From the NCBI GenBank assembly GCA_900290315.1, contig OKRF01000077.1, forward strand, positions 754-6,632: a DNA stretch of 5,879 nucleotides, in the 5' to 3' direction. The notes beneath the pieces were generated by a model that saw only the letters and a program-made list of their open reading frames with translations, did no database searches and had not been told where the DNA came from. Position numbers and translations under genes: made by a program. This stretch comes from Candidatus Sulfopaludibacter sp. SbA3. Its GTDB lineage: Bacteria; Acidobacteriota; Terriglobia; Bryobacterales; Bryobacteraceae. The first letter of the stretch is position 1. Each line of letters begins with the position of its first letter. Of this stretch, positions 1-5,850 are shown one piece after another.

Positions 1-378
1 GACGGCGACGGCGCGCACCGGCGGGTTGGCGCCCAGGCAATGGCGTGTCCATACCACGAACGCCATCATTGTGCCGGTGAACAGCACGGCGCCGCCGCCG
101 GCCCAGATCGGTATCGCCTGCCACTGCGCCATGGCGAGCAGAACGGCTAAGACGCAGGCTTCGAAAACGTGCTCGGCCAGCAAGACCGAGTGGTAGCGGC
201 GCAGCCAGGAAGATTCGGGCCCCTCATAGAAGCCCTGCGGGACCTCAACTCCGAGGAAGAAGCCGGGCCCGTTGCGCAGCGGCAGATTCCAGGTGTGCCT
301 TACCAGGCTGTAGATGCGGACAGGAACGATGAGACAGATGCACAAAAGCGTGAGCGATTCGAAGCTGGATGAGATCAT
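1..378 (-). CDS. Integral membrane protein, 3'-truncated by window edge (partner of GntR regulator)
   Basis: The reading frame starts at ATG 378 and stays open for 126 codons to base 1, so the C-terminus lies outside the window. The start is supported by a strong AAAGGAG ribosome site about 8 nt upstream and by a 4-base ATGA overlap with the GntR stop, which implies translational coupling. Three hydrophobic stretches are visible, at about residues 7-26, 65-86 and 89-111, so this is an inner-membrane protein. Between the first two lies a conserved-looking loop containing WNLPLRNGPGFFLGVEVP, then FYEGPESSWLRRY. The FFLGVEVP segment recalls the FFGV-V motif of DUF1648/DUF5808-type membrane proteins, which often sit beside YtrA-like GntR regulators; that assignment is tentative. 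The function is unknown. By analogy with other GntR-YtrA operons it may take part in a membrane stress or transport response. Confidence is high that it is coding and low for the family. Confidence 0.8.
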   Translation of the reverse strand, partial: MISSSFESLTLLCICLIVPVRIYSLVRHTWNLPLRNGPGFFLGVEVPQGFYEGPESSWLRRYHSVLLAEHVFEACVLAVLLAMAQWQAIPIWAGGGAVLFTGTMMAFVVWTRHCLGANPPVRAVAV

Positions 379-761
379 ACGGCGTCTCCTTTCTGACGCG
401 CGGATGCGAGTTCCTGCCGCACGGCGGCGGCGATTTCCCGATCGTTGAATCCGGCCAGAATCCATTCCGTGAGGGCGGTGCGCAGGGATTTCAGGAGTGC
501 CTCCTGTTCGGGTTGGCGGCCCCGCCGCGACGTGACCACGGCGCCGGCGCCGTGGCGGACCGCGACGAAGCCTTCTTCCTGCAACTGCCGGTAAGCTACC
601 GCAATGGTGTTCAGATTGACGCCCAGGTCGCCCGAGACCTGGCGGACCGAAGGAAGCACCATGCCTTCGCGAAGGGCGCCGCGGGCAATCAGGGCTTTGA
701 CGCCATCGGCGATCTGCTGGTAGATCGGGCGTTTGTCGTTGGCATCGAGAGCTAGAAACAT
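375..761 (-). CDS. GntR-family transcriptional regulator, YtrA-like (128 aa)
   Basis: This is a short DNA-binding repressor of the GntR superfamily. Residues 8-77 form the winged helix-turn-helix: RPIYQQIADGVKALI is helix 1, LPSVRQVSGDLGVNLNT spans the helix-turn-helix, and AVAYRQLQEEGFV with the following GAGAVV forms the wing. The tail after residue 80 is only about 48 residues, too short for a FadR, HutC or MocR effector domain, which fits the YtrA subfamily. I chose ATG 761 because the conserved domain begins there and because the promoter -10 lies just upstream. An in-frame ATG at 869 would place the promoter inside the gene. The stop overlaps the next gene by ATGA, so the two form an operon. 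It is divergent from blaI across a 113-bp region. Autoregulation is plausible, since a dyad overlaps its -10. The ligand is unknown. Confidence 0.9.
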   Translation of the reverse strand: MFLALDANDKRPIYQQIADGVKALIARGALREGMVLPSVRQVSGDLGVNLNTIAVAYRQLQEEGFVAVRHGAGAVVTSRRGRQPEQEALLKSLRTALTEWILAGFNDREIAAAVRQELASARQKGDAV

Positions 762-777
762 GCCGTTCCGACTGTCT

Positions 778-791
778 ACTGTATGTATACT
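778..791. promoter_or_regulatory. BlaI-like operator copy 1 (on the GntR promoter -10)
   Basis: The sequence ACTGTATGTATACT matches the perfect palindrome at 831-844 at 12 of 14 positions; the two changes fall symmetrically, at positions 4 and 13. It covers the -10 hexamer of the minus-strand GntR promoter. The match suggests that the same regulator, most likely BlaI, can bind here as well. The overlapping dyad GTATG-N7-CATAC could instead be the GntR protein's own operator. Confidence 0.5.
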
Positions 792-812
792 CCATACTGT
801 GATGCCAGTCAA
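784..812 (-). promoter_or_regulatory. Sigma70-type promoter of the GntR/membrane operon
   Basis: On the minus strand, TTGACT (812-807) and TATACA (789-784) are separated by exactly 17 bp. This predicts transcription starting near 776-778 and a short leader of about 15 nt before ATG 761. The -10 box is buried in a palindromic region, with GTATG-N7-CATAC at 781-797 and a BlaI-like 14-mer at 778-791. A bound repressor would therefore block polymerase. Confidence 0.65.
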
Positions 813-830
813 GAAAAATCTCGCAATCGG

Positions 831-844
831 ACTATATGTATAGT
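831..844. promoter_or_regulatory. BlaI-like operator copy 2 (upstream of blaI)
   Basis: The sequence ACTATATGTATAGT has perfect 6-bp arms (ACTATA and TATAGT) around TG. It resembles the dyad recognised by BlaI/MecI-type repressors, whose core is TACA-N2-TGTA. It lies 31 bp upstream of the blaI start codon and contains -10-like hexamers (TATGTA at 835-840, TATAGT at 839-844). I see no good -35 at the right distance, so the blaI promoter itself is not firmly located. Negative autoregulation of the blaI operon is the expected role. Confidence 0.6.
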
Positions 845-874
845 TTAATGATGATACGCTGTCGTTCACTCAAC

Positions 875-1261
875 ATGCCTAGACCAAAGCTGACAAAACT
901 CGAACTGCGGATCATGGAAGTGCTCTGGACCCGCGGTGCGTGCTCGGTTCGAGAGATCCAGGATGCTTTTCCCGAACCGGGGCGGCCAGCCTTTACAACC
1001 ATCCAGACCACCATCTACCGGCTCGAAGGCAAACAGGCGGTCCACATTGCTAAACGAATAGGCAATGCCAATATCTTCGAGGCGGCCATTTCCCGCCGCA
1101 CAGCGGAAAACAACCTGGTGGACGACTTCCTGAGTCTGTTTGGAGGCCGCGTGAAGCCGGTGATCGCGCGCCTCATCGAATCCGGCAAGCTATCGCTGGA
1201 CGACGTCAAGGAAGCCGAGCAAGCACTCCAGAAGCTCGAAAGGAAGGGCAAATCCAAATGA
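875..1261 (+). CDS. blaI: BlaI/MecI/CopY-family transcriptional repressor (128 aa)
   Basis: This is a BlaI-type winged-helix repressor of the usual length (about 120-130 aa). The N-terminus PKLTKLELRIMEVLW, the segment around 22-33 (ACSVREIQDAFP) and the recognition region at 38-50 (PAFTTIQTTIYRL) are characteristic of the family. The C-terminal part (about 80-128) forms the dimerisation helices. I chose ATG 875 rather than the in-frame ATG at 836 because family homology begins at MPRPKLTKLE and the earlier start would lie inside the palindromic operator. No clear Shine-Dalgarno precedes it. The stop overlaps the M56 gene start by ATGA. In classical systems BlaR1 or a BlaR1-activated route cleaves BlaI at an Asn-Phe bond near residue 101. 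Here the aligned stretch reads VIARLIESGKLS, with Arg-Leu at that place, so any cleavage would use a different bond. Confidence 0.92.
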   Translation: MPRPKLTKLELRIMEVLWTRGACSVREIQDAFPEPGRPAFTTIQTTIYRLEGKQAVHIAKRIGNANIFEAAISRRTAENNLVDDFLSLFGGRVKPVIARLIESGKLSLDDVKEAEQALQKLERKGKSK

Positions 1262-2196
1262 TTCCTGCGTATCTGCAGCCGCTGGCGAACCACCTGTGGC
1301 AATCGAGTCTCTTTGCCGGACTCGCGGGACTGATGGCCTTGGCGTTGCGAAAGAACCGCGCATCGCTGCGGCATTGGCTGTGGCTGGCCGCCTCGGTGAA
1401 ATTCCTCGTTCCGTTTTCGTTGCTGATCGGCTTCGGCAGTCAATTGGAGTGGCGGCCCGCTCCTGCGATTGTGCAAGCCCCGCTCTCTTCGTTAGTGGGC
1501 GAGATCGGCCAGCCGTTTGCGATGCCGGATGCCGCACCCTTGCTGGCGGCTGGGCCCGAGGAAGCAAGCCGGATTCCAGCGCTCCTGGCAGGCATCTGGC
1601 TGTGCGGCTTTGTGGTCGCGAGCATTGCCTGGCGGCGCGAGTGGTGTCGCGTTCGAAGGGCGGCCCGCACCGCATCACGTTCGCCATTGCGGGCGCCGGA
1701 CTGTGTGACGGTGATGGACTCTCCGGCCCTTCTGGAGCCTTGCGTCTTCGGCATCTTTCGGCCGGTCTTGCTGCTACCGCATGGCATCCGGGAACGCCTG
1801 ACGCGGGATCAACTGGAGGCAATTCTGCTGCACGAACTCTGTCACGTGCGCCGCCGCGACAATCTGGCAGCGGCGCTTCATATGGTGGTGGAGACGCTTT
1901 TCTGGTTTTGTCCGCTGGTGTATTGGATTGGCAGGCGAATGATGGACGAACGCGAAATTGCCTGCGATGAGGAGGTGCTCCACGCGATCCGCGCGCCCGA
2001 GGCCTACGCCCATGGAATCCTCGCGGTCTGCCGATTCTGTCTGCAGGCGGCGCCGGTCTGTGCGTCTGGAGTCGCGGGCTCCGATCTCAGGAGAAGGATC
2101 GAGGGGATCATGGAATATCGCGCGCTCTCCGACTGGGCCTCAGCCGAAAGCTGTTGCTGGCGTCCGCCGCCATCATCGCGCTGGCTGGCCCGATAG
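1258..2196 (+). CDS. blaR1: M56-family (BlaR1-type) membrane zinc metallopeptidase; C-terminus out of frame
   Basis: This is the signalling protease partner of BlaI. It has the gluzincin motif HELCH at 192-196 (His192, Glu193, His196), followed by VRRRDN and by EREIACDEEVL from 231, which supplies the likely third zinc ligand and the CDE signature of M56. Hydrophobic segments at about 13-31, 41-60, 107-126 and 206-226 give the four-helix membrane topology of BlaR1/MecR1. The start ATG 1258 overlaps the blaI stop. After IEGIMEYRALS (residue 291, codon 2128-2130) the frame yields an atypical Ser/Trp/Cys/Pro-rich tail, ending at TAG 2194-2196. The expected continuation (RLGLSRKLLLASAA) is in the frame one base back and leads into the TIGR03435 domain, so the last 21 residues are probably frameshift product. 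No penicillin-binding sensor domain is present. Confidence 0.88.
   Translation: MIPAYLQPLANHLWQSSLFAGLAGLMALALRKNRASLRHWLWLAASVKFLVPFSLLIGFGSQLEWRPAPAIVQAPLSSLVGEIGQPFAMPDAAPLLAAGPEEASRIPALLAGIWLCGFVVASIAWRREWCRVRRAARTASRSPLRAPDCVTVMDSPALLEPCVFGIFRPVLLLPHGIRERLTRDQLEAILLHELCHVRRRDNLAAALHMVVETLFWFCPLVYWIGRRMMDEREIACDEEVLHAIRAPEAYAHGILAVCRFCLQAAPVCASGVAGSDLRRRIEGIMEYRALSDWASAESCCWRPPPSSRWLAR
2127..2133 (+). other. Probable frame displacement joining M56 peptidase to TIGR03435 domain
   Basis: Upstream of this point M56 homology is in one frame; from C2130 on, family-like sequence continues in the -1 frame. Adding one C, so that TCCGACTG reads TCCCGACTG, produces an uninterrupted protein of about 564 residues reading EYRALS-RLGLSRKLLL through the junction. 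No X-XXY-YYZ slippery heptamer lies here, so programmed frameshifting is not favoured. The alternatives are a real deletion or a base-calling error. Confidence 0.6.
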
Positions 2197-2951
2197 CGAT
2201 CGGTATGGTGCATGCCGCCGCGCAATCCGAAGCCACGAGCCGGCCGACTTTTGAGGTGGCCTCGGTGAAGCTTCACAAGGATGACGGCGTGGGTCCTCGC
2301 AATTCACGCACCACCTGGGGCCCTCAAGGAGTCGACCTCGAACGGCCCCTGGCTTTCATCATCAGTGAGGCGTACCACATTCCCCCGGGATATATCGTGG
2401 GACCTTCCTCGCTTACCAAAGAGGCGCTGTGGGGGGCCCTTTCGCAAGGCTACGATATCGTCGCCAAGGCGGACCACCGTGTATCGCGGGATCAACTTCG
2501 ACTGATGCTGCAATCGCTTCTGGCGGACCGCTTCCAGTTGACGATGCACCGGGAAAGCAAGGTACGTTCCGTGTATAGGCTGGTCGTCGCCAAAGGCGGG
2601 CCCAAACTCGAGGACTCGGAACCGGTTGGCGATCTGGTCATGTCTCGCACGCCGGAGGGCTTCGTGTACCGCCACGCGGAGGCGTTTCGCATCTGCGGTC
2701 TTCTCTCCAGTCATCTGGATCGGATGGTCGTCGATGAGACGGGGCTGAAGGGACTGTACAATTTCACCGTGAAGCTGCCCGAAGATCTGATACGGAACGC
2801 ACTTCCCAAGTCTGACTTACCATCGCCCGACTCGCCGACCGCCGGAAGGTTCGCTGACGTGTTAAAGCCGTTGGGGCTCCAATTGATCGCGGGCACGGCT
2901 TCGGTGGAGTATCTGGTGGTCGACCACGTGGAGCGGCCGACGGAGAACTAG
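2154..2951 (+). CDS. TIGR03435 family protein (Acidobacteria-type), probably the C-terminal half of an M56 fusion
   Basis: Family landmarks appear in order: FEVASVK (33-39), ISEAYHIPPGYIVGP (70-84), YDIVAKAD (100-107), LRLMLQSLLADRFQL (115-129), YRLVVAKGGPKL (141-152), VVDETGLKGLYNFTV (192-206) and the terminal VEYLVVDHVERPTEN. These match the TIGR03435 family, abundant in Candidatus Solibacter and without an assigned biochemical function. As a separate gene it would start at TTG 2154 and begin with a hydrophobic stretch (residues 1-20) that could act as a signal anchor. The frame is open further upstream, and RLGLSRKLL before the TTG matches what normally joins M56 to TIGR03435 in fused proteins, so a separate start is doubtful. 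It overlaps the M56 frame by 43 bases and has no evident ribosome site. The domain is predicted to be extracytoplasmic. Confidence 0.85.
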   Translation: MLASAAIIALAGPIAIGMVHAAAQSEATSRPTFEVASVKLHKDDGVGPRNSRTTWGPQGVDLERPLAFIISEAYHIPPGYIVGPSSLTKEALWGALSQGYDIVAKADHRVSRDQLRLMLQSLLADRFQLTMHRESKVRSVYRLVVAKGGPKLEDSEPVGDLVMSRTPEGFVYRHAEAFRICGLLSSHLDRMVVDETGLKGLYNFTVKLPEDLIRNALPKSDLPSPDSPTAGRFADVLKPLGLQLIAGTASVEYLVVDHVERPTEN

Positions 2952-2958
2952 GTGGTAG

Positions 2959-3022
2959 CGCCGGCGGTCTTCTCGCCGGTCAGGCACGATGAGCAAAAGA
3001 CCGGCGGCATAGACCGCCGGCG
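2959..3022. terminator. Nested inverted repeat between convergent genes, probable bidirectional terminator
   Basis: A 12-bp outer stem pairs CGCCGGCGGTCT (2959-2970) with AGACCGCCGGCG (3011-3022). An inner 8-bp stem pairs CGCCGGTC (2974-2981) with GACCGGCG (2999-3006) around a 17-nt loop. It fills the gap between the TIGR03435 stop (2951) and the kinase stop (3023). The GC-rich stem and position suit a terminator for both strands, but there is no true T-tract. It could also be an intergenic repeat. Confidence 0.6.
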
Positions 3023-4386
3023 TTACCGGCCCACTGAAACGGCGAATCTGGCGCCGGCGCCGGGAGTGCTGACCACCGCGATTTCGGCGCCGTGAGCCCG
3101 CGCAATCGCCTGGGCGATGGAGAGGCCCAAACCGAAGCCGGAGCGCCCGCTACGCGCGGGGTCGGCGCGATAGAAACGCTCAAAGATGTGCGGCAGTACT
3201 TCGCACGAGATGCCCTCGCCGGTGTCCTCCACGGTGAGGACGGCGGCGTGGCCCTGTTCCAATACCGAGATCGTGATGGCGCCACCCGGCGGGGTGTGGC
3301 GCACGGCGTTATCGAGCAGGATGAGCAGCAGCCGGCGGATCGCCGCACCATCGACCATGGCGATCACCGGATGCGAGTTCGTCCCGGAGCTCAGACGGAG
3401 TTCCTTTTCCGTTGCCAGCCGCGCATACTCGTCGAGCACGGAGCGGACGAGCCCAGTGAGGTCGGTGGGCACGAACGTCATCCCCGACCCCGGCGCATCG
3501 CTGCGCGCCAGGCAGAGCAGCGATTCGGTCAGCTCCGTCATGTGTGCCACCTCGGTGTTGATGTCGCGCAACGACTGGCGGTAGTCCTCCGGCGCGCCAT
3601 CCCGCCGTAGCGCCAGTTCCGCGGTGGTGCGAATCAGGGCTAACGGTGTGCGGAGTTCGTGCGAGGCGTCCGCAGTGAACTGCCGGATGCGCTGCACCGA
3701 AGCCTCAAGACGCTCCAGCATGGCGTTCCACACCTCCGCCATACGCTGCAGTTCGTCGCCGGTTTGCGGCACACAGATCCGCCGGGAGAGATCCCGCACC
3801 CCGATGGATGCCGCCGCGGTGGTGATCTGGTCCACCGGACGAAGCGCGCGGGAGCTAAGCCAGTAACCGCCGAGGGACGCCATGATTAGAACGGCCGGCA
3901 CCATGAGGAACAGGAGCGCGCGAAATGCCTGCATCACCGCCTCCACTTCATGCAGCGGCACCGCGACCAGCGCCTGATATCGCTCGCCCGCGGTATCCAG
4001 CGGCGCGACGGTGATCCGGTAGCTTCTGGCGTCAGCCTGCACGGTGTGGTAGGTCCCCTCGGAGAAGTCCGCAGAGAACACGGGCTGCCTCGCCGAGGAT
4101 TGAATCAGCGCACCGGAGGGCGCGCGCAACTGCACCAGGGTGCCGTCCGGCACCTCGCCAGCGAATTCCGCGAGTTCCTGACGTAGCCGCGCGACGGTGT
4201 CAATGTCGGCGTCGGCGGCGAGCGCGGTGTGGATGCCGGCCACACGCAGGGCTAGCCGGTGGTCCAGGCCGGCCACCAGGCGAAGCTGCAACACGTACCA
4301 CATGCCGAAGCCGAACAGCGCCAGTCCGAAGAGCAACACGCGCAGTACCAGGCAGCCAGGCGCAGCCGGATGGACATGCGCTTCAT
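3023..4386 (-). CDS. Sensor histidine kinase, HAMP/HisKA/HATPase_c (N-terminus split by a frame displacement)
   Basis: This is the membrane sensor of a two-component pair. Numbered from the in-frame ATG at 4408 it shows TM1 at about 24-40, an extracytoplasmic region of about 120 residues, TM2 at about 164-184, HAMP from RPVDQ (190), an H-box with ASHELRTPL (His250), an N-box LLDNAVRHTPPGG (Asn367), a G1 box VEDTGEGI (Asp395), an F-box HIFERFYR and a G2 box GFGLGLS. The architecture resembles CusS-type kinases. The true start is probably ATG 4386: it overlaps the regulator stop as ATGA, has GGAGAG 5 nt upstream, and gives the typical N-terminus MKRMSIRLRLAAWY. That frame must move one base near 4340-4350 to join RVLLFGLALFG. 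Without the correction, translation would have to begin at 4408 (an atypical leader) or at an internal start such as GTG 4339. The signal is unknown. Confidence 0.87.
4340..4350 (-). other. Probable frame displacement in the kinase N-terminus
   Basis: On the minus strand TGG TAC TGC ends the homologous N-terminal frame (AAWYC), while CGC GTG TTG CTC (4342 downward) begins the frame that runs through the rest of the kinase. One extra base around 4342-4344 would fuse them. Both frames are needed for a standard kinase N-terminus of basic leader plus first membrane helix. Confidence 0.6.
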
Positions 4387-5060
4387 GGCGTCTCTCCGCC
4401 GAGGGCATAGCCCACGCCGCGCACGGTGCGGATCACGCGTGGTTGTCCGGGCTCTTCCACCTTGGCGCGGAGCAGGCGGACAAAGGCGTCCAGGGTGTTG
4501 CTCTCGATCTCCGCGGCCACGCCCCAGACTCCTTCGATCAGTATTTCGCGGGGCAGCACGCGGCCGGCACTGCGCATCAACATTTCCAGAATGGCGTACT
4601 CGGTGCGGGTAAGATCGATCCGGCGTCCGTCGCGGGTCACTTCGCGCGTGGCCGGATTCATGGCCAGGCCGGCGGCCTCCATGAGCACCGTCTGCGGAAT
4701 GGGTCCGCGGCGCGAAACGGCTCGGACGCGCGCCAGCAGGACGTCGAAGGAGAACGGCTTGGTGAGGTAATCGTCCGCGCCCAGGTCGAGGCCCTTGACG
4801 ATATCGTGGGCCGCGTCGCGCGCGGTCAGCATCAGGATGGGAGTCTGGATGCGGCGGGCGCGCAGCGAGCGGGCGATTTCGAAGCCGCTCAGCCCGGGCA
4901 GCATCACATCGAGGATGAGTAGTTCGAAGCCGCCGGCTTCGGCCATGCACAGGCCGCCGCGCCCTTCCAGCGCGACAGTCACGGCATGCCCTTCTTCCGT
5001 CAGGCCTTGCCGGAGCAGGGCGGCCATCCGGGGTTCGTCCTCCACCACCAGAATCCGCAT
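4383..5060 (-). CDS. OmpR/PhoB-family response regulator (225 aa)
   Basis: This is a two-domain cytoplasmic regulator. The receiver domain (about 1-118) has the acidic pocket VVEDEP (Glu7, Asp8), the phosphoacceptor Asp51 in LLILDVMLPGLSGFE, Thr79 in LMLTARD and Lys101 in DDYLTKPFSFDVLLARVRA. The winged-helix effector domain (about 128-222) has the family signatures RTEYAILEMLMRSAGRVLPRE, NTLDAFVRLLRAKV and the terminal IRTVRGVGYAL. Length and motifs match CusR/CopR/PhoP-like regulators. ATG 5060 is the only start consistent with the family N-terminus MRILVVEDEP. The frame stays open upstream to 5462, but that part has no regulator homology. The gene ends in an ATGA overlap with the kinase, so the two are co-translated and the kinase is the evident partner. 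The target genes are unknown; autoregulation is common for this class. Confidence 0.95.
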   Translation of the reverse strand: MRILVVEDEPRMAALLRQGLTEEGHAVTVALEGRGGLCMAEAGGFELLILDVMLPGLSGFEIARSLRARRIQTPILMLTARDAAHDIVKGLDLGADDYLTKPFSFDVLLARVRAVSRRGPIPQTVLMEAAGLAMNPATREVTRDGRRIDLTRTEYAILEMLMRSAGRVLPREILIEGVWGVAAEIESNTLDAFVRLLRAKVEEPGQPRVIRTVRGVGYALGGETP

Positions 5061-5346
5061 GGGGAATCTTCTATGGTAAGCCCCCCATCTGAAGATTTTC
5101 TGTAAGAGGAGGCCGTCCATTCTCCGTGGGGATCTTCTCCGAGCTTGACTGGCCGACACCAAAGAGCAAATCTCTCGCGTGCGGCGCGTCCATACGGAGA
5201 GGAACTGCGGTTTCTCAGTCACCAGATTGTCGCCGTTGGGCAAAACGGTGACAGTCGGCTCATGAGGCGATGCCTCCCCGGGTAGGATGAAAATGGGGGG
5301 GGGAAACGTCGGGATTTCGCGAAGGGGCAAACTTGTCAGTGCCGGG
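5061..5346. other. Intergenic region upstream of the two-component operon; no convincing gene
   Basis: I see no supported gene here. It should hold the promoter of the minus-strand response regulator, but no clear -35/-10 pair stands out. The hexamer ATCTTC occurs in GGGGAATCTTCT (5061-5072) and GGGGATCTTCT (5128-5138), and inverted as GAAGAT within the dyad ATCTGAAGAT (5087-5096). These are candidate regulator sites at best. A run of nine G lies at 5295-5303. The minus-strand frame of the regulator is open across this region but resembles no family I know. Confidence 0.4.
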
Positions 5347-5375
5347 ATAAAACACCCGCGATGATGCCGGTTTTG
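5347..5375 (+). repeat. Left terminal inverted repeat
   Basis: This 29-bp arm pairs with 5851-5879 with one mismatch. It begins immediately after GCCGGG and ends at TTTTG. Confidence 0.75.
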
Positions 5376-5476
5376 CCGACCCCCACCTGGGCGGGGACGC
5401 GGTAGGTACTCTACACGAGATTCTAAATTCTGCTTGGCTGAACCCCGTGCCGGCGCTACCATCGAGGTTGCGCCAA

Positions 5477-5740
5477 ATGGTCAAGCTCTCGCGGACGGAG
5501 TATCGGACGTGCGCGGTGTTCTTGATGCAGGACCGCGACACTCAGCGCGTCTATCGTCTGTACGACTTCACAACCGCCCAGCTTATTCCGCCTGATCAGG
5601 CGTACCTAAACGCGGGCAAGGTCAGTAGCGTCGATGGACTCCACCTGGCGATCGAATCGGTCTGGCCGGACACCAAACACGCTCGCTGTTCCAATGTTCC
5701 TGTTCCTGTTGACGGCGCAGGAGGGTCGCCTATCGGCTAA
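5477..5740 (+). CDS. Hypothetical small ORF inside the inverted-repeat segment (87 aa)
   Basis: An open frame from ATG 5477 to TAA 5740 encodes a protein beginning MVKLSRTEYRTCAVFLMQ, with a moderately balanced composition (RVYRLYDFTTAQLIPPDQAYL). An upstream GTG at 5447 is also possible. I recognise no domain, no membrane segment and no transposase motif, and there is no ribosome site. It may be a passenger gene, a decayed fragment or a chance ORF. It is listed because it is the longest plausible frame in the segment. Confidence 0.2.
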   Translation: MVKLSRTEYRTCAVFLMQDRDTQRVYRLYDFTTAQLIPPDQAYLNAGKVSSVDGLHLAIESVWPDTKHARCSNVPVPVDGAGGSPIG

Positions 5741-5850
5741 CCACCTCGGTGTCCGTCATCGCGCAATTCCCAGACGCGCCCACGATCGGCAACGTCCCGC
5801 GCCGCCGCATTTGTGTGTCCTGCGCTCTCGCCCGGCGGCATTCCTAACGA

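Noticed and set aside
762..869. Longer GntR start at 869
   Set aside because: The extra 36 residues would be encoded by the promoter and operator region; the conserved domain starts at ATG 761.
836..874. Longer BlaI start at 836
   Set aside because: The start would lie inside the palindromic operator and the added residues are not family-like.
1190..1822. Long antisense ORFs over blaI and the M56 gene
   Set aside because: They are shadows of GC-rich codon-biased genes, rich in Arg/Pro/Ser and without family motifs.
2127..2160. Programmed -1 ribosomal frameshift between M56 and TIGR03435
   Set aside because: There is no slippery X-XXY-YYZ heptamer and no obvious stimulatory hairpin; an indel explains the arrangement more simply.
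2980..3351. Alternative minus-strand ORF overlapping the kinase C-terminus
   Set aside because: It is a different frame from the N-, G1- and G2-boxes; its Arg/Ser/Pro-rich product is a frame shadow.
3092..4922. Plus-strand ORFs opposite the kinase and response regulator
   Set aside because: They are antisense shadows; the minus-strand frames contain all the kinase and receiver motifs.
5061..5462. N-terminal extension of the response regulator (open frame from 5462, minus strand)
   Set aside because: The first 134 residues have no resemblance to a known domain, the frame runs through the left inverted-repeat arm, and the family N-terminus begins exactly at ATG 5060.
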